Assembly (NCBI GenBank): GCA_963971305.1
Contig: OZ020317.1
Span: 12,356,001-12,420,000 of the forward strand
Length of the DNA stretch: 64,000 nt
Direction: 5' to 3'
Source: Arcuatula senhousia
Lineage: Eukaryota > Mollusca > Bivalvia > Mytilida > Mytilidae
The notes under the pieces are model-generated. The model did no database searches and had not been told where the DNA came from. It worked only from the letters and a program-made list of their open reading frames with translations. The position numbers and the translations under genes are program-made. Shown here in pieces: positions 11,495-21,079 of the stretch (position 1 is its first letter; each line of letters starts with the position of its first letter).

Positions 11495-11746
11495 TCAATG
11501 CTGCCGAGAACAAATTCGTTCACACTTCTGGTAAAGTTTATTGCACCTGTCCACGCACATAGATTCGAACACACTCCCAAATCCTTGAGGTCCACTCGAC
11601 TGGAAAGAACACATATTTTGCTCACAGAGTCTGTTATATTGCTCATTACAAGTGTCACAACTGGAAGTAAATTTGAGAGTTCTCGAAGACACCAAAACAA
11701 ACATGGTTACCATGGCTACCATGTACCAGAGCATATGCAAATTCAT
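11495..11746 (-). CDS. Small secreted eight-cysteine peptide
   Basis: The protein has 83 residues from the ATG at 11746. The chosen ATG follows a good splice acceptor (TTTTTGATATTTCAG), so a 5' UTR exon probably lies at higher coordinates. Residues about 1-24 form a signal peptide (MLWYMVAMVTMFVLVSS core). The mature part has eight cysteines in two similar groups: CDTC...CEQNMC, then after 17 residues CVDRC...CERIC. The C-x2/3-C-x6/7-C-x3/4-C pattern repeats, suggesting internal duplication or a paired helical hairpin. No family is recognised; a defence peptide, venom-like peptide or ligand are all possible. An ATTAAA-type signal lies about 50 bases past the stop. The plus-strand ORF here is a shadow. 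Confidence 0.55.
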   Translation of the reverse strand: MNLHMLWYMVAMVTMFVLVSSRTLKFTSSCDTCNEQYNRLCEQNMCSFQSSGPQGFGSVFESMCVDRCNKLYQKCERICSRQH

Positions 11747-11884
11747 CTGAAATATCAAAAAGAGAAATTCTTAAAAAAAATATTTACAGATATGGTGTAT
11801 GTGTTCATATGATAACTTCTTCAATATAAATTTGTTACATTTCGACAAGGTTCATTAAGAGGAACTTAACCTATGCTCATCGTA

Positions 11885-12255
11885 AGTTTAATAGGTTCCT
11901 ACATAACCAGATATTTCACAAGTGATAGAATTTTTCAGCCTTTTTGCGAGTGGGAACGCAGCAGAAGAAGCCAAAAGACACCCAACTGCAAAATTCTATT
12001 ACGAGTAAAGATCATCGCCGGTTTTCAAGAACTCGTGTAAGTACCTATTGCGTCCGCAAAAATAATATTGTAATATGCTGAAGTCCTAGGTAGCGTTACT
12101 CCAAAATCTCGAAAGTTTAAATAACATTGCATTTCATTATTCAACGTCATCAATCACTATCAGTACCGACGGTTTTTACTGGTTAATTGAACAGTGTGAG
12201 ATCGCTATCCCAACATGGTCATCTCACACTGAGTAAAGGTTTAACAAAAAAGCCA
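11885..12255 (+). repeat. Dispersed repeat R3, copy without palindromic insert
   Basis: The blocks AAGTGATAGAATTTTTCAG, TGTAAGTACCTATT, GAAAGTTTAAATAACATTGC and a final GTGTGAG...CATGGTCATCTCACA inverted pair line up with 40020-40650. In the second copy a 350-bp palindromic minisatellite lies between the GAAAGTTT block and the CCAGTGTGAG block; here that position is occupied only by about 30 ordinary bases. Confidence 0.55.
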
Positions 12256-12299
12256 AAACTTGGGGGATCAATCTCAAATGTCCATTAGAAAAGACAATA

Positions 12300-12450
12300 C
12301 AAGGATGGCATACAAGAAAAATTGAAGTTCGCAATAGTCCTGACTTGGGATAGGCATTTCAAAAGACTCGAGAAATGGTGGGTTAAACCAGGTTTTATGG
12401 CGTGCCAAACTTCCCCTTTCCATTGCGATCTTTGGGTCCGGTATTTCACA
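12300..12450 (+). repeat. Dispersed repeat R4, partial copy
   Basis: GGTGGGTTAAACCAGGTTTT and CCAAACTTCCCC align with GGCGGGTTAAACTAGTTTTT and CCAACCTTCCCC at 47515-47560, with a shared GGGATAGGCA/GGACAGGCA block upstream. This is a dispersed repeat of unknown class. Confidence 0.45.
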
Positions 12451-12589
12451 TGCAGCTTTGGTATTAATCTAGTATGTGGTAGTATATGTAATAGTCTGTG
12501 TGGTATATAATGTGTCTGTTGCACTGACAATGTTATACATGTACATGTAGCTTAATTTAAGAATTAAATGTTTGTATTTTGATGTTTCA

Positions 12590-12725
12590 TTGTCGTGTAA
12601 AACCGTTGACCGTAGCGCACTTAGAATGAAGCGCGGTAGCGCTTTATGTTGAAATTTTTCGACCGGTCAACGGAAAACTGTGATATTTTGTGACGCAACA
12701 GGACTATTTTCCTATCTTACACGTT
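12590..12725. mobile_element. Possible small foldback element
   Basis: CGTGTAAAACCGTTGACCG at the left and CGGTCAACGG followed by TCTTACACG at the right are roughly inverted. The interior is short and noncoding. This is a weak call. Confidence 0.3.
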
Positions 12726-13004
12726 GGCTCCCCCCCCCCAAAAAAAAAATCCAATAGAAATATTTACTCCTATTTTGCCTCGGATTTAGCCTTTTGTTAT
12801 AAATATATTTTACTTTCTTAAATCAAAGAATAATTAACATACCTTTCATAAATATGATTACAACATTTTCATTCATCTAGTTTCTACTAATTCTTGTCAT
12901 TTAAAAATAAAATCTTTTAATCATCAGTAGTAATAACGATATTTATAAAACAACATATATCCGATTCGCTTCCGATAACCGGAAGCCGGAAATTCAAGTT
13001 ACAT

Positions 13005-13080
13005 CAGTAGGTGACCTACCCTTGGTGATGACGTATGTAGGAGTTACGTCATGTATTTATATATGTCACTTTGTATGTCA
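13005..13080 (+). promoter_or_regulatory. Possible promoter-like cluster (two CRE-like sites, TATA-like)
   Basis: TGATGACGTA and GTTACGTCATG lie within 30 bases and are followed by TATTTATATATG. The spacing resembles a core promoter, but no downstream gene could be linked, so it may be the start of an unrecognised repeat. Confidence 0.2.
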
Positions 13081-13339
13081 TTTTATCGTTCACTTCCCTG
13101 CACAAGTATGAAAGATCAGTTCTGAGGGGTGGGCTGGCAGTTTTTGTAAATAAATACCCTGGTCTGGAATAGGCCCCCAGGAATAGGCCTTAGAATATGC
13201 CTAGTTGGAAATTATTAATCTTGAACTTCAAGAAAATTTAAACAAATAAATAAACAATCTGTTCCAAGATTTTTAGTATGTTGAAAATAAATAATCGCCG
13301 CAATAAATTTTCGGACCCGCAAAATTTGAAAAAAAAGAT

Positions 13340-13625
13340 AACCTGTTATTAGTCCCTCAGTTTCTTCCGGTGTCTGTCCATCCATACGTCTGTCCGTCCG
13401 TCAGTCCAACCCCCGAAAATTTTCCGAATGATAACTTAAAAACGCGTCAAGGGATTCAAATGATATTTTGCATAGCTGTTGAGTACGATAAAAATTAATA
13501 CAGGTCAAGTTCAATTTTCAGGATATCCCGAAAATTGTTATTGAAGATTTGCCACTTTGAAAATTTTCAAAATCTTGAAATAGTGACATTTTCTGGTCTT
13601 AGAAAGTTGTACGACTTTACCCCCA
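13340..13625 (+). mobile_element. Pearl-like element fragment
   Basis: A TCCGTCCGTC-type tract at about 13375-13410 is followed by sequence sharing ATTTGCCACTTTGAAAATTTTCAAAA (in part) with the reverse complement of 29140-29330. Only one unit is visible. Confidence 0.5.
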
Positions 13626-13854
13626 CAGAGCTATTCAATTTCGGTACTTTAACGGGTGTTACCGGCCTCTTTTATTTTTAGAACTTACACGGCCTGTTTA
13701 TATGCAGGTCAACTTTGTTCATTCGTACTTTACGAAGTCAAAGTCGTTAAATTTTGATGAAAGGTAGTTTTAATCATCATATTAAGGTTTTTATTTTGTA
13801 AGACATTTTGCTTATTTTAAGTTAAAATCGTCTCGAAAAAATCCCTGTCATGAG

Positions 13855-13925
13855 CGGGGTTTGAACCATCATTCCTTGTCGTACTAGACTTCAATCTTAC
13901 CCCACGACTACTGAGGACTACATAT
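13855..13925 (-). repeat. tRNA-derived SINE head, copy 1
   Basis: On the minus strand an A-box-like TAGTCGTGGGG is followed about 35 bases later by a perfect B-box core GGTTCAAACCC. The sequence does not fold as a full tRNA. It shares flanking blocks (ACGACAATCAATTCATA, AATAAATT) with the copy at 18650-18725, so both are one SINE family. Confidence 0.5.
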
Positions 13926-14814
13926 AAATTGGTCCTTTAAATATATGAACACCAACTATTACGACAATCAATTCATATATTGAATAAATTTGACCATTAA
14001 AACACCCTGTCCAATGTTTAGTTTAAAAATGAACCTTGTGTTGTCGAGAACACCACTTTTTAATTAAGAGTTTAACTTTTTCATCAATAAAAGTTTATTT
14101 TTTCTAATTATCGGAATAAAAAATATAAAACTTAAATAGCTCATTCGGTAACGAAAACTATGCACAAAATATTGGCCACACATGCTCGTAGTTTAAATTG
14201 GATATAAACAAGTTATACTTGTTTAACCATTACATGCACACGTACACTGGATGTTGACTAGATCTAAAACTGTCTCAAAACACTTCAAATCTTGCTAAAT
14301 ATTGCTCTACTATATACAGAAATTATAATGGTGTAATCAAAATGACAATACATAATATTTACAGGGTAACATGATAAAAAGTAAGAGTTCTAACGGTTCA
14401 CTCTAAATTGATCGAGTGTTGTCTGAAACACATTTTATAGATAGAGAGGTTGGTCTCCATGATTAAGGTTAACAAACATATATATAGAACTACATATCAG
14501 TGCGTTTATTAAAGAAGTAGAATGGTATATTACAAGTATGTTTCATGTCTACAAGAAGCTGGGTATACTCGCTATGGCTAAACTTCGAATTTTAGACATT
14601 AAGTCTATTTTCCAGCCGATGGTAAGCTTAAACTACACATAGAGCTGTAGTTAAAAAAAATGACACGTTCCTTGTACGTTAAACGCTGATGTAGATGTAA
14701 TAATAGGAGCTTCTAAGTAAGATATGGTGCCCGACTTTAACTATTCCCCACTTTCCAGTGTCCAAATCCTACTTGATTATCATTTCATGTCAATTTTAAT
14801 CAACAACCTTGTAT

Positions 14815-15180
14815 TAGCTCACCTGGACATATAGGCTATGCCATCACTATTCGTCCGCCGTCGTATGTACATAATTTTAAAATCTTCTCTGAAATCTCTA
14901 AGCGTATAATGTTAACATTAAACGGTCCTTTTTTAAGGGAATCGATAAATTACATGTACTAAAATAGAACATAGGGAGGGTTAAATCTCTGAAACTGGAT
15001 TGTAACTCAGCGACTATGACAGAAGGAAAAATTAGACGTTGATGTTGTCAGCACACTGTCCCTTTTTTAAGAGATTCGATAAATAATATAACATGTGCTA
15101 GAATAGAACATAGGAAGGGAAAAATCACTTAAATTGGCTTGTAACTCAGCGACTATGACAGAAGGCTCGTCTACAAAAGT
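14815..15180 (+). mobile_element. Pearl-like fragment, two tandem units
   Basis: After GCTCACCTGGACATATAGGC, two units of about 140-150 bp share AGAACATAGG(G/A)AGGG and TTGTAACTCAGCGACTATGA (near 15000 and 15130). The GCTCACCTG start resembles the left end of the element at 52200. No ORF. Confidence 0.45.
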
Positions 15181-15880
15181 CTGTGTTGGGTCTTCCCTTA
15201 TAGGTGTCAAAGGTAAATTTAGCGTTTTTCATGTTCTTGCACTTTAGAATGAAAACTATTTCAGAATAAGAAAAGCTGTTTGAGGTATAAAATTTCAGCA
15301 CATTAAGCTCTTATAAAGTCTTTATTGGGTCGTTGTCAGATAACCCTTTATAAAAGAGACCTTTATTGCTTTAGGGCCAAGTAAAAGATTCATGCAAGCT
15401 CCTGGGATACTTTTGTAATCTTCATCTCCCTGATATGAATTAGAGGTCTTTATTGATACTATAATTTAAATCTTAAAATGAAAAGATCTGTTGTCGAGTA
15501 TGCAGTAGCATATCTAAACAATACTATTATACAACACGAAAAAAAAACTTCTTTTTACCTTTTAAGGGAATAAGTTTATTGTCTGGAACTTTGTTGTCAT
15601 TTGTATTTCGAACACACGTGAAGGTTAGCACTGCTGGTGGAGTTTAAATTCCCCGAGGTTAGCCCGCTCCGGCACCAACACTTTTGAGTTGGAGAATACA
15701 TCAAAGCTTTAAATTATCCGACTAAATTTCAAAATTGTCTATACCCTAAGGTTCTTCCTACCCCAGACATAGGTTGAATATCTTAGTAATAATTTGGTTC
15801 CCCAGTTTGGTATTTTTGGTTATACTGTTCTGTGCTCTTCATATTCATACAGTGTTTGGCATTTTCAATATTTTTGGTAG

Positions 15881-15928
15881 AGCGCCTCTGATGAGTCTTG
15901 AATAGACGAAACGCGCGTCAGGCGTAGC
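15881..15928 (+). ncRNA. Hammerhead ribozyme, type I, intact core (HHR1)
   Basis: Core CTGATGA lies at 15888-15894 and GAAA at 15908-15911. Stem I pairs CGCCT (15883-15887) with AGGCG (15920-15924). Stem II pairs GTC with GAC around a 7-nt loop TTGAATA. Stem III is the palindrome ACGCGCGT, which as a monomer closes only two or three pairs and could pair between two copies. The cleavage triplet GTC puts the cut after C15919. All universally conserved core bases are present. Short palindromic stem III is typical of retrozyme and Penelope-associated hammerheads that work as dimers. Confidence 0.75.
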
Positions 15929-16238
15929 AAAATTTATTGTCTGGAACTTTGTTGTCATTTGTATTTCGAACACACGTGAAGGTTAGCACTGCTGGTGGAG
16001 TTTAAATTCCCCGAGGTTAGCCCGCTCCGGCACCAACACTTTTGAGTTGGAGAATACATCAAAGCTTTAAATTATCCGTCTAAATTTCAAAATTGTCTAT
16101 ACCCTAAGGTTCTTCCTACCCCAGACATAGGTTGAATATCTTAGTAATAATTTGGTTCCCCAGTTTGGTATTTTTGGTTATACTGTTCTGTGCTCTTCAT
16201 ATTCATACAGTGTTTGGCATTTTCAATATTTTTGGTAG

Positions 16239-16286
16239 AGCGCCTCTGATGAGTCTTGAATAGACGAAACGCGCGTCAGACGTAGC
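16239..16286 (+). ncRNA. Hammerhead ribozyme, second copy with stem I mismatch (HHR2)
   Basis: Core CTGATGA (16246-16252) and GAAA are intact, with GTC|A giving a predicted cut after C16277. Stem I reads CGCCT against AGACG, so the third pair becomes C-A. Stems II and III equal those of the first copy. Activity may be lower than for HHR1, which is an inference. Confidence 0.65.
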
Positions 16287-16324
16287 AAAATTTATTGTCT
16301 GGAACTTTGTTGTCATTTGTATCC

Positions 16325-16640
16325 CTAATACTGGCGTTACACTGTCCCGATTTTTACATACGATGGACACACGAATGTGAAAATTTCAACTTCGTGCGAA
16401 GTAAGTCCCGAACTTGCTAAAAATCAAGATCAAAACCGAAGGGAATACGATTAGAACCGATGTCTAAACGATTAGAAAAGTTGCACATACGAAAAGCTGC
16501 GAACCCATAACGAGGTTGTTACGATGTTATCGAGAATTAGATCCGAAGGAGAAATGAAGTTATATGATGGCTGTACGACGTTGTGTTAAGCATACGATTG
16601 GTCTACGATGAATCACGATTGGTATACGAAGAAAATTTTA
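16325..16640. repeat. TACGAT-rich segment of unknown origin
   Basis: This stretch just right of the retrozyme repeats variants of ATACGAT/CACGATT/ACGATTAG many times (TACGATTAGAAC, AAACGATTAGAAAAG, CATACGATTGG, CACGATTGG). Its base composition is less AT-rich than its neighbours. No reading frame or family was recognised. Confidence 0.3.
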
Positions 16641-18365
16641 TGTAATAACGTGACATGCAATATTATTACATAGTTTAATCTATATAAATTGTCCTTTGCT
16701 GCCTCTTGTTAGTATGTATGGATAACAGGTTAAAATGAAGGCTCTCCAAGTATACCCCTGCTGTCCATGATGTCGATCAAAAAGAGTAAATGAGACATTT
16801 GATCTTAAGCTAATATGTAGAGACTGTAAAGATAAAACAAAAAAAAGAAAATGTTACGTTATCTTGTTTTGTTCGTGCCTTGTGCGAGTTAATAAAATAT
16901 AATAAAAAAACCTGCACCCGAGCGCCTGTATATAGACGATATGATTTTTTTTATATATATACACGTAATTTATAATAAAAAAAAAACTGGACACAAACGC
17001 TTGTGATCGTCTTATACTAATTGTAACAAAGGAAACGCACAACCTCTTAACGAAAATACTTGTTCTTCATCTACACATATGCAAATTGTGTGTTCCTTAT
17101 TTTTTCATCGAAAATCATATTTTTAAGCAAGTTTAATCATGAATAAGAACAATTGTTAAAGCTACATTTAAAAAAGTGGATAAAAGAAGAATTAACACGA
17201 CCTTATTTGAATACAACATAGAAAATGCAATGTTTACCCTTAAGACATCCCCCTTTTATCTTGTTAAAACACGTCCAACGATAAAATGACTGGACCAAAT
17301 TCAAAAACAATGGTACTGCAATATAGCTTTATCAACAGGCCCCCGAACTGTGCAACTAAATAATAAATTATCATTTCATAATGATGTTTTTCTTACCTTG
17401 CAAAGTTTGAGGCGTCCTATTTTTTGCCATTTGCGACCAACTCAATATCAAATGTCAAGTGTACATTAGGTAGGGTGTAAAAGACACCCTCTGGATCATG
17501 TAAAATTTGCGAACTTGTGAACAATAAAGTTTGTACAAAAATAACGTCCAAAAACGGTCAGCCAGTAAAAAATAAACTTAAATAAGTTCTGGGTGAGGTA
17601 AGAACTGATTCTGGGTCTCCACTTCATGCTATACTCCTGTCTTCAATTATTCCACCCCATAACGGAGGCTTTCCTTTACTAAACACAATTTTAAAGTTTC
17701 TGCTTGTGTTGAAAAAGAAATAAAATATAGAGCTTGATGCTATAACAACTTCTCTGTGAATTACCAAAAATAAGAAGTATTTGAATATCCATTAAAGATA
17801 TTAAAATTGGATTTTTTAAACTTATTTTATGTCCATGAAGAGATAACAAAAAAAGATAAATATTTATCAAAAATTGAATATCGTTAGTTGTGCGTTAAGA
17901 ATAAATAAGTGGATTGAACAAGGTTTGATTGGCACGAAATCTTACTCTACGATTGAGATGTATAATTAGTTGAAAATAAAACTATGACGGGTTAAAAGAT
18001 ACATTTGCTAACTATTTAGTTTTTTCTAAAGCCAAAAAACCCCCAACCAATTGATATGATGATGATGTAAAACAAGGACAACCTTACGCTTGTAAATTTT
18101 GGTTTTAATTTGGTTGAATGTAAAACGTTTCACACAAAAACCCTGAACCAATCCGTTAAATTACGACAAACAACTTATCAGTAGTACATTTTATGTTTTA
18201 TGTCCTACATATCTTCCCTTAACGGCAAAAGTTTGCTTTTAAGAAAAAAATCAATCGATATATTAGAAAGTTTGTTAAAATTTGGAAAAGCTAGATAGCC
18301 AGCTGTATGTTTTCGGTAACTTTAAATGAAGACAAAATTCTTTTTTTTCATTCAGAAAATAAGTC
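16640..18365. other. AT-rich intergenic sequence, nothing recognised
   Basis: No gene, structured repeat or convincing splice-framed exon was seen on either strand. Confidence 0.35.
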
Positions 18366-18369
18366 ATAT

Positions 18370-18540
18370 TTTCATTTCGTTCGCGTTTTTGATTTCTGTT
18401 CGGTTTAATTTGTGGGGATTTTTTGTGTGTATTCTCGTGCTGTTCTTGTTCGTGTTTGCCGGTTTTGTAGTTGCCCTTTTTGACTTTTGACGCTGGAAAA
18501 CCCCATTGGCACCTTTTTGCTTCTTTTATATCTTTTTTTT
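18370..18540 (+). repeat. Dispersed repeat R1, copy 2
   Basis: The right half of R1 is clear: TTCGTGTTTGCCGG, CTTTTTGACTTTTGACGC, then CCCATTGGCACCTTTTTGCT. The left block (TTACGACTTGAG) is lost. Confidence 0.5.
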
Positions 18541-18649
18541 CAAATAGATTTCATTTAAAAATGTATTTTAAAAAAATCTTAATCTAGATATGTTTCTTTA
18601 AAGCATTTGGTAATCTTAGGCTAAAAAAAAAACTGACGTTCAAACAATG

Positions 18650-18725
18650 ATTCCGCACGGGGTTTGAACTACCATGCGATGAAATTCTACACTTTCATCT
18701 TCCCACTAGACCACAATGGCTGAAC
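18650..18725 (-). repeat. tRNA-derived SINE head, copy 2
   Basis: The minus strand carries an A-box TGGTCTAGTGG that fits the consensus, and 40 bases later a B-box-like AGTTCAAACCCC. It is followed on the minus-strand 5' side by TTGGTTGTCGTAAAATTTAT, shared with the copy near 13855. It resembles a tRNA gene only in its promoter boxes. Confidence 0.5.
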
Positions 18726-18836
18726 AATGCTTTAGGTGGTTTAAATGTATATAAACATAAATTTTACGACAACCAATTCATACAATAAATAAATTATTAC
18801 ACAATTTTGATATATATTTTTCGACGTCGTACAAGT

Positions 18837-19021
18837 CAGATACAAAACATTTGTAACAGAAAAACAAACCGGTAAACCCATTACCGAACAGTTTTTCCGC
18901 CTCGGAATCAGGCAAAATCCTCGGCGCAAGCGCGTCGGACTTTGACCTGATTCCTCGAGCGGAAAAACTGTACGGTAACGGGTGTTACCGGCTTGTTTTT
19001 CTGTTACATATGTATTGTATC
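18837..19021. mobile_element. 185-bp foldback MITE (long perfect-type hairpin)
   Basis: Arms of about 78 bp (18837-18914 and 18944-19021) are inverted with few mismatches, starting AGATACAA at each end and passing through GTAACAGAAAAACAA and CAGTTTTTCCGC. The loop is about 29 bp (GCGCAAGCGCGTCGGACT). A transcript would fold into one long hairpin. A related ACGGGTGTTACCGGC block also occurs near 13649. Confidence 0.7.
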
Positions 19022-19581
19022 TAATACATAACTCATTTCTTTTCTGTCTCTATATAGATGTATAGTAAATACAGTATAGTATACAAATATAGATTTAACT
19101 ATTGATGAATATCGTGACGGGGTATCATTTAATGTCCCATTAGATGCCCTATTTTTTTTTTAAAGAAACCAAGATTTAGAAACATCTTTCCCCTTTTTGT
19201 AACTATATTGGTATTCAGCTTGATTTCTTTTGATAGGATTTGCCTTAACAAAATGGCCCACTGATTATAATAGGTAGATGAACTGTGCTCATTTAAACTG
19301 AGTAAAACAAGAAATATACATGTAAATTCGTTCGTGCAAAACGGAACAACGTATCTTTTAAGTTTACTACATTTTTCACCTAACACGAGTTTTTTTTTCC
19401 TTTAAAGCAGGAAGATTAAGACCCTTGGCCTTTTTCCTTGTATTTAAAAACAAATCTACTATTTCAATAGTTTATTATTTTTGATTTAATCATTTCAGAT
19501 GAATAATCCTCTTTATGTAGAGATAGGTTTTAAAAATTAAGACTGTCTTTTTCTTCTTCTAAACCTTTCTCATTATCACAG

Positions 19582-19818
19582 ACAGGAAGTGATATCCTTC
19601 TCTTGAAAAGACGGATAACTCCTGTAGCTAATATAAAAAGAAGCAGATACGTACAGTACAAAGAATTCTCTTTCCACAGGTCAGTTTTCTCCAACGCATA
19701 TATCCTCACTCAGAAACATGAGATAAACACAGTGGATTCTAGGAAGTCTTCTACATCTCAAAATGCACTCTCAAGGAAGACTTTCAATAACCTGGTGACT
19801 TCAACTTTATTTTATTAA
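19582..19818 (+). CDS. Possible terminal exon, unknown product
   Basis: A strong polypyrimidine tract and acceptor (TCTCATTATCACAG) precede a 237-bp open frame in phase 0 that starts TGSDILLLKRR and ends SLFY-like with TAA. It is basic and Ser/Thr-rich, with no domain recognised. No upstream exon was found to join it. It could be the cytoplasmic end of a membrane protein or chance. Confidence 0.25.
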   Translation, partial: TGSDILLLKRRITPVANIKRSRYVQYKEFSFHRSVFSNAYILTQKHEINTVDSRKSSTSQNALSRKTFNNLVTSTLFY

Positions 19819-19968
19819 GACTATGGGCCAATTGCAGAACCGCGAGCAGCTCCTACTGGCCTGGCGGTTGTCGATTTTGTTTTCTCTGAATTGCCGCTTG
19901 ATTGTGGGCTGTGTCGCGTACACTTATTCCACATTTCACTATTTTCTATTTCCAATCGTCAAAATTCC
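19819..19968 (+). repeat. Dispersed repeat R5, copy 1
   Basis: From ATGGGCCAATTGCAGAACCG to CACTATTTTCTATTT this aligns with the minus strand of 47366-47219 and, in its right part, with 49766-49676. The core GGGCTGTGTCGCGTACACTT is identical in all three. All three end at the same TTTTCTA point. Confidence 0.6.
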
Positions 19969-20277
19969 CGGCTTTTGTAGCAACTTTCCGTCCGCTCCAG
20001 CTTTATATCACAATTGATTCGTTATTCAAAAGGTAATGGGACTTACGTCGATTTCATTGGCAGAGCGTCACGTCTGACGTGAAAATTGCTAACAGAAAGT
20101 TATTTCATGTGAAGACAACAACAGAGGAGCAATCATGGCGGTTGTTTTTTTTTATGTCCCCAAGCATCAAGCCCTCACATATACGCAGACGAGTAAAGGT
20201 GTTGGTTAGTCACATGGTTTTGAGTTTTGTTTTGATTTCCCTTACCGGATTTGACACACTATTTTAATCGTAAGCAA

Positions 20278-20676
20278 CGTTAAGGGAGTACGAGCCTGAT
20301 TTTTTTTGTAATTAAGAGTTATTAAAAATAGATAATTTGAAGAGAATGGCTTAAAAAAGATAGACTTTATGAAAAAAGTTTTCAAAAACATGAAGCCGTT
20401 TTCAAGATGTAAGCACCTAAAAATATGGCGGGAAAAAAGCTTCTGTAGATTTTTCATAGGAATTACATGTGTACATTGAAAATTTTTCTTCTGTTTTAAC
20501 ATAGAAACTTTAATTAAAATTGGTTGACATTTTTAAAAGATGTTTATAAGGAACTTCTCTTACTAGTTCCGAACAAATATTAGAAAAACATGTTGGAAAA
20601 TTTTTAAGGCATTTGAATGGATAAAAGCTGAGAATCCCGAAAACGTTAGATTTCTGAGGCTCGTACTCCCTTAACG
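20278..20676. mobile_element. MITE with 22-bp TIRs
   Basis: CGTTAAGGGAGTACGAGCCT at the left is matched by AGGCTCGTACTCCCTTAACG at the right. The 400-bp interior is AT-rich; ORFs inside it have no family motif and look accidental. Confidence 0.65.
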
Positions 20677-20699
20677 CCACGGATGTGTGGCAACAAACA

Positions 20700-20890
20700 G
20701 AAACTTCGTACCCTTTCGGAGCAAACGAGTTCAATCTCGTTATGACTTGAGTTCGCTTTGTTAATTGCTACATACAGTTGTTTTTGTCTGTTTTTATTAT
20801 GTTGTCTACTAATATATATTTTATCTCGTTTTTGTTTTTGTTCTTTTGGACTTTTGACATTCGAATGCTCCATTGGTATCTCTCTACTTC
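20700..20890 (+). repeat. Dispersed repeat R1, copy 3
   Basis: CCCTTTCGGAGCAAACGAG, TTATGACTTGAGTTCG, GACTTTTGACATTCGAATGC and CCATTGGTATCTCTC match R1. On the minus strand the peptide starts EHSNVKSP, comparable to GHSSVKSP in copy 1. Confidence 0.6.
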
Positions 20891-21079
20891 TATTTTGGGC
20901 TTTATTTCATTAGTAAAACAAAGAGCTAGTAAGTAAGCCGACCTTAAAATGCAGAAATGAGTTAGTAAAAGCCTATTAGTATATAAGTTATATTAATCAT
21001 CATAACGAAATATAATCACATTGATACAAAACAGTCATTATTTACTTAAGTTTTAAGTCGTCCACCTAACGAGATATTG

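Larger units (their letters stand above)
15575..16320 (+). mobile_element. Tandem retrozyme-like repeat (two 358-bp units plus partial)
   Basis: Two nearly identical 358-bp units run head to tail, then 29 bases of a third stop at GTTGTCATTTG. Each unit carries AATTATCCG, CTTCCTACCCCAGACATAGG, GGTTCCCCAGTTTGGTATTT and ends in a hammerhead ribozyme (separate entries). Between the two predicted cleavage points lie exactly 358 nt. Tandem units bearing type I hammerheads are the layout of animal retrozymes, whose RNAs can self-cleave and circularise and are thought to be copied by Penelope-type machinery. No ORF is present. A second, decayed copy at 30465-30901 ends at the same GTCATTTG point. Confidence 0.75.

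Noticed and set aside
11498..11812. Plus-strand 104-residue ORF
   Set aside because: Antisense to the cysteine-rich peptide, which has a signal peptide, acceptor and ordered cysteines.
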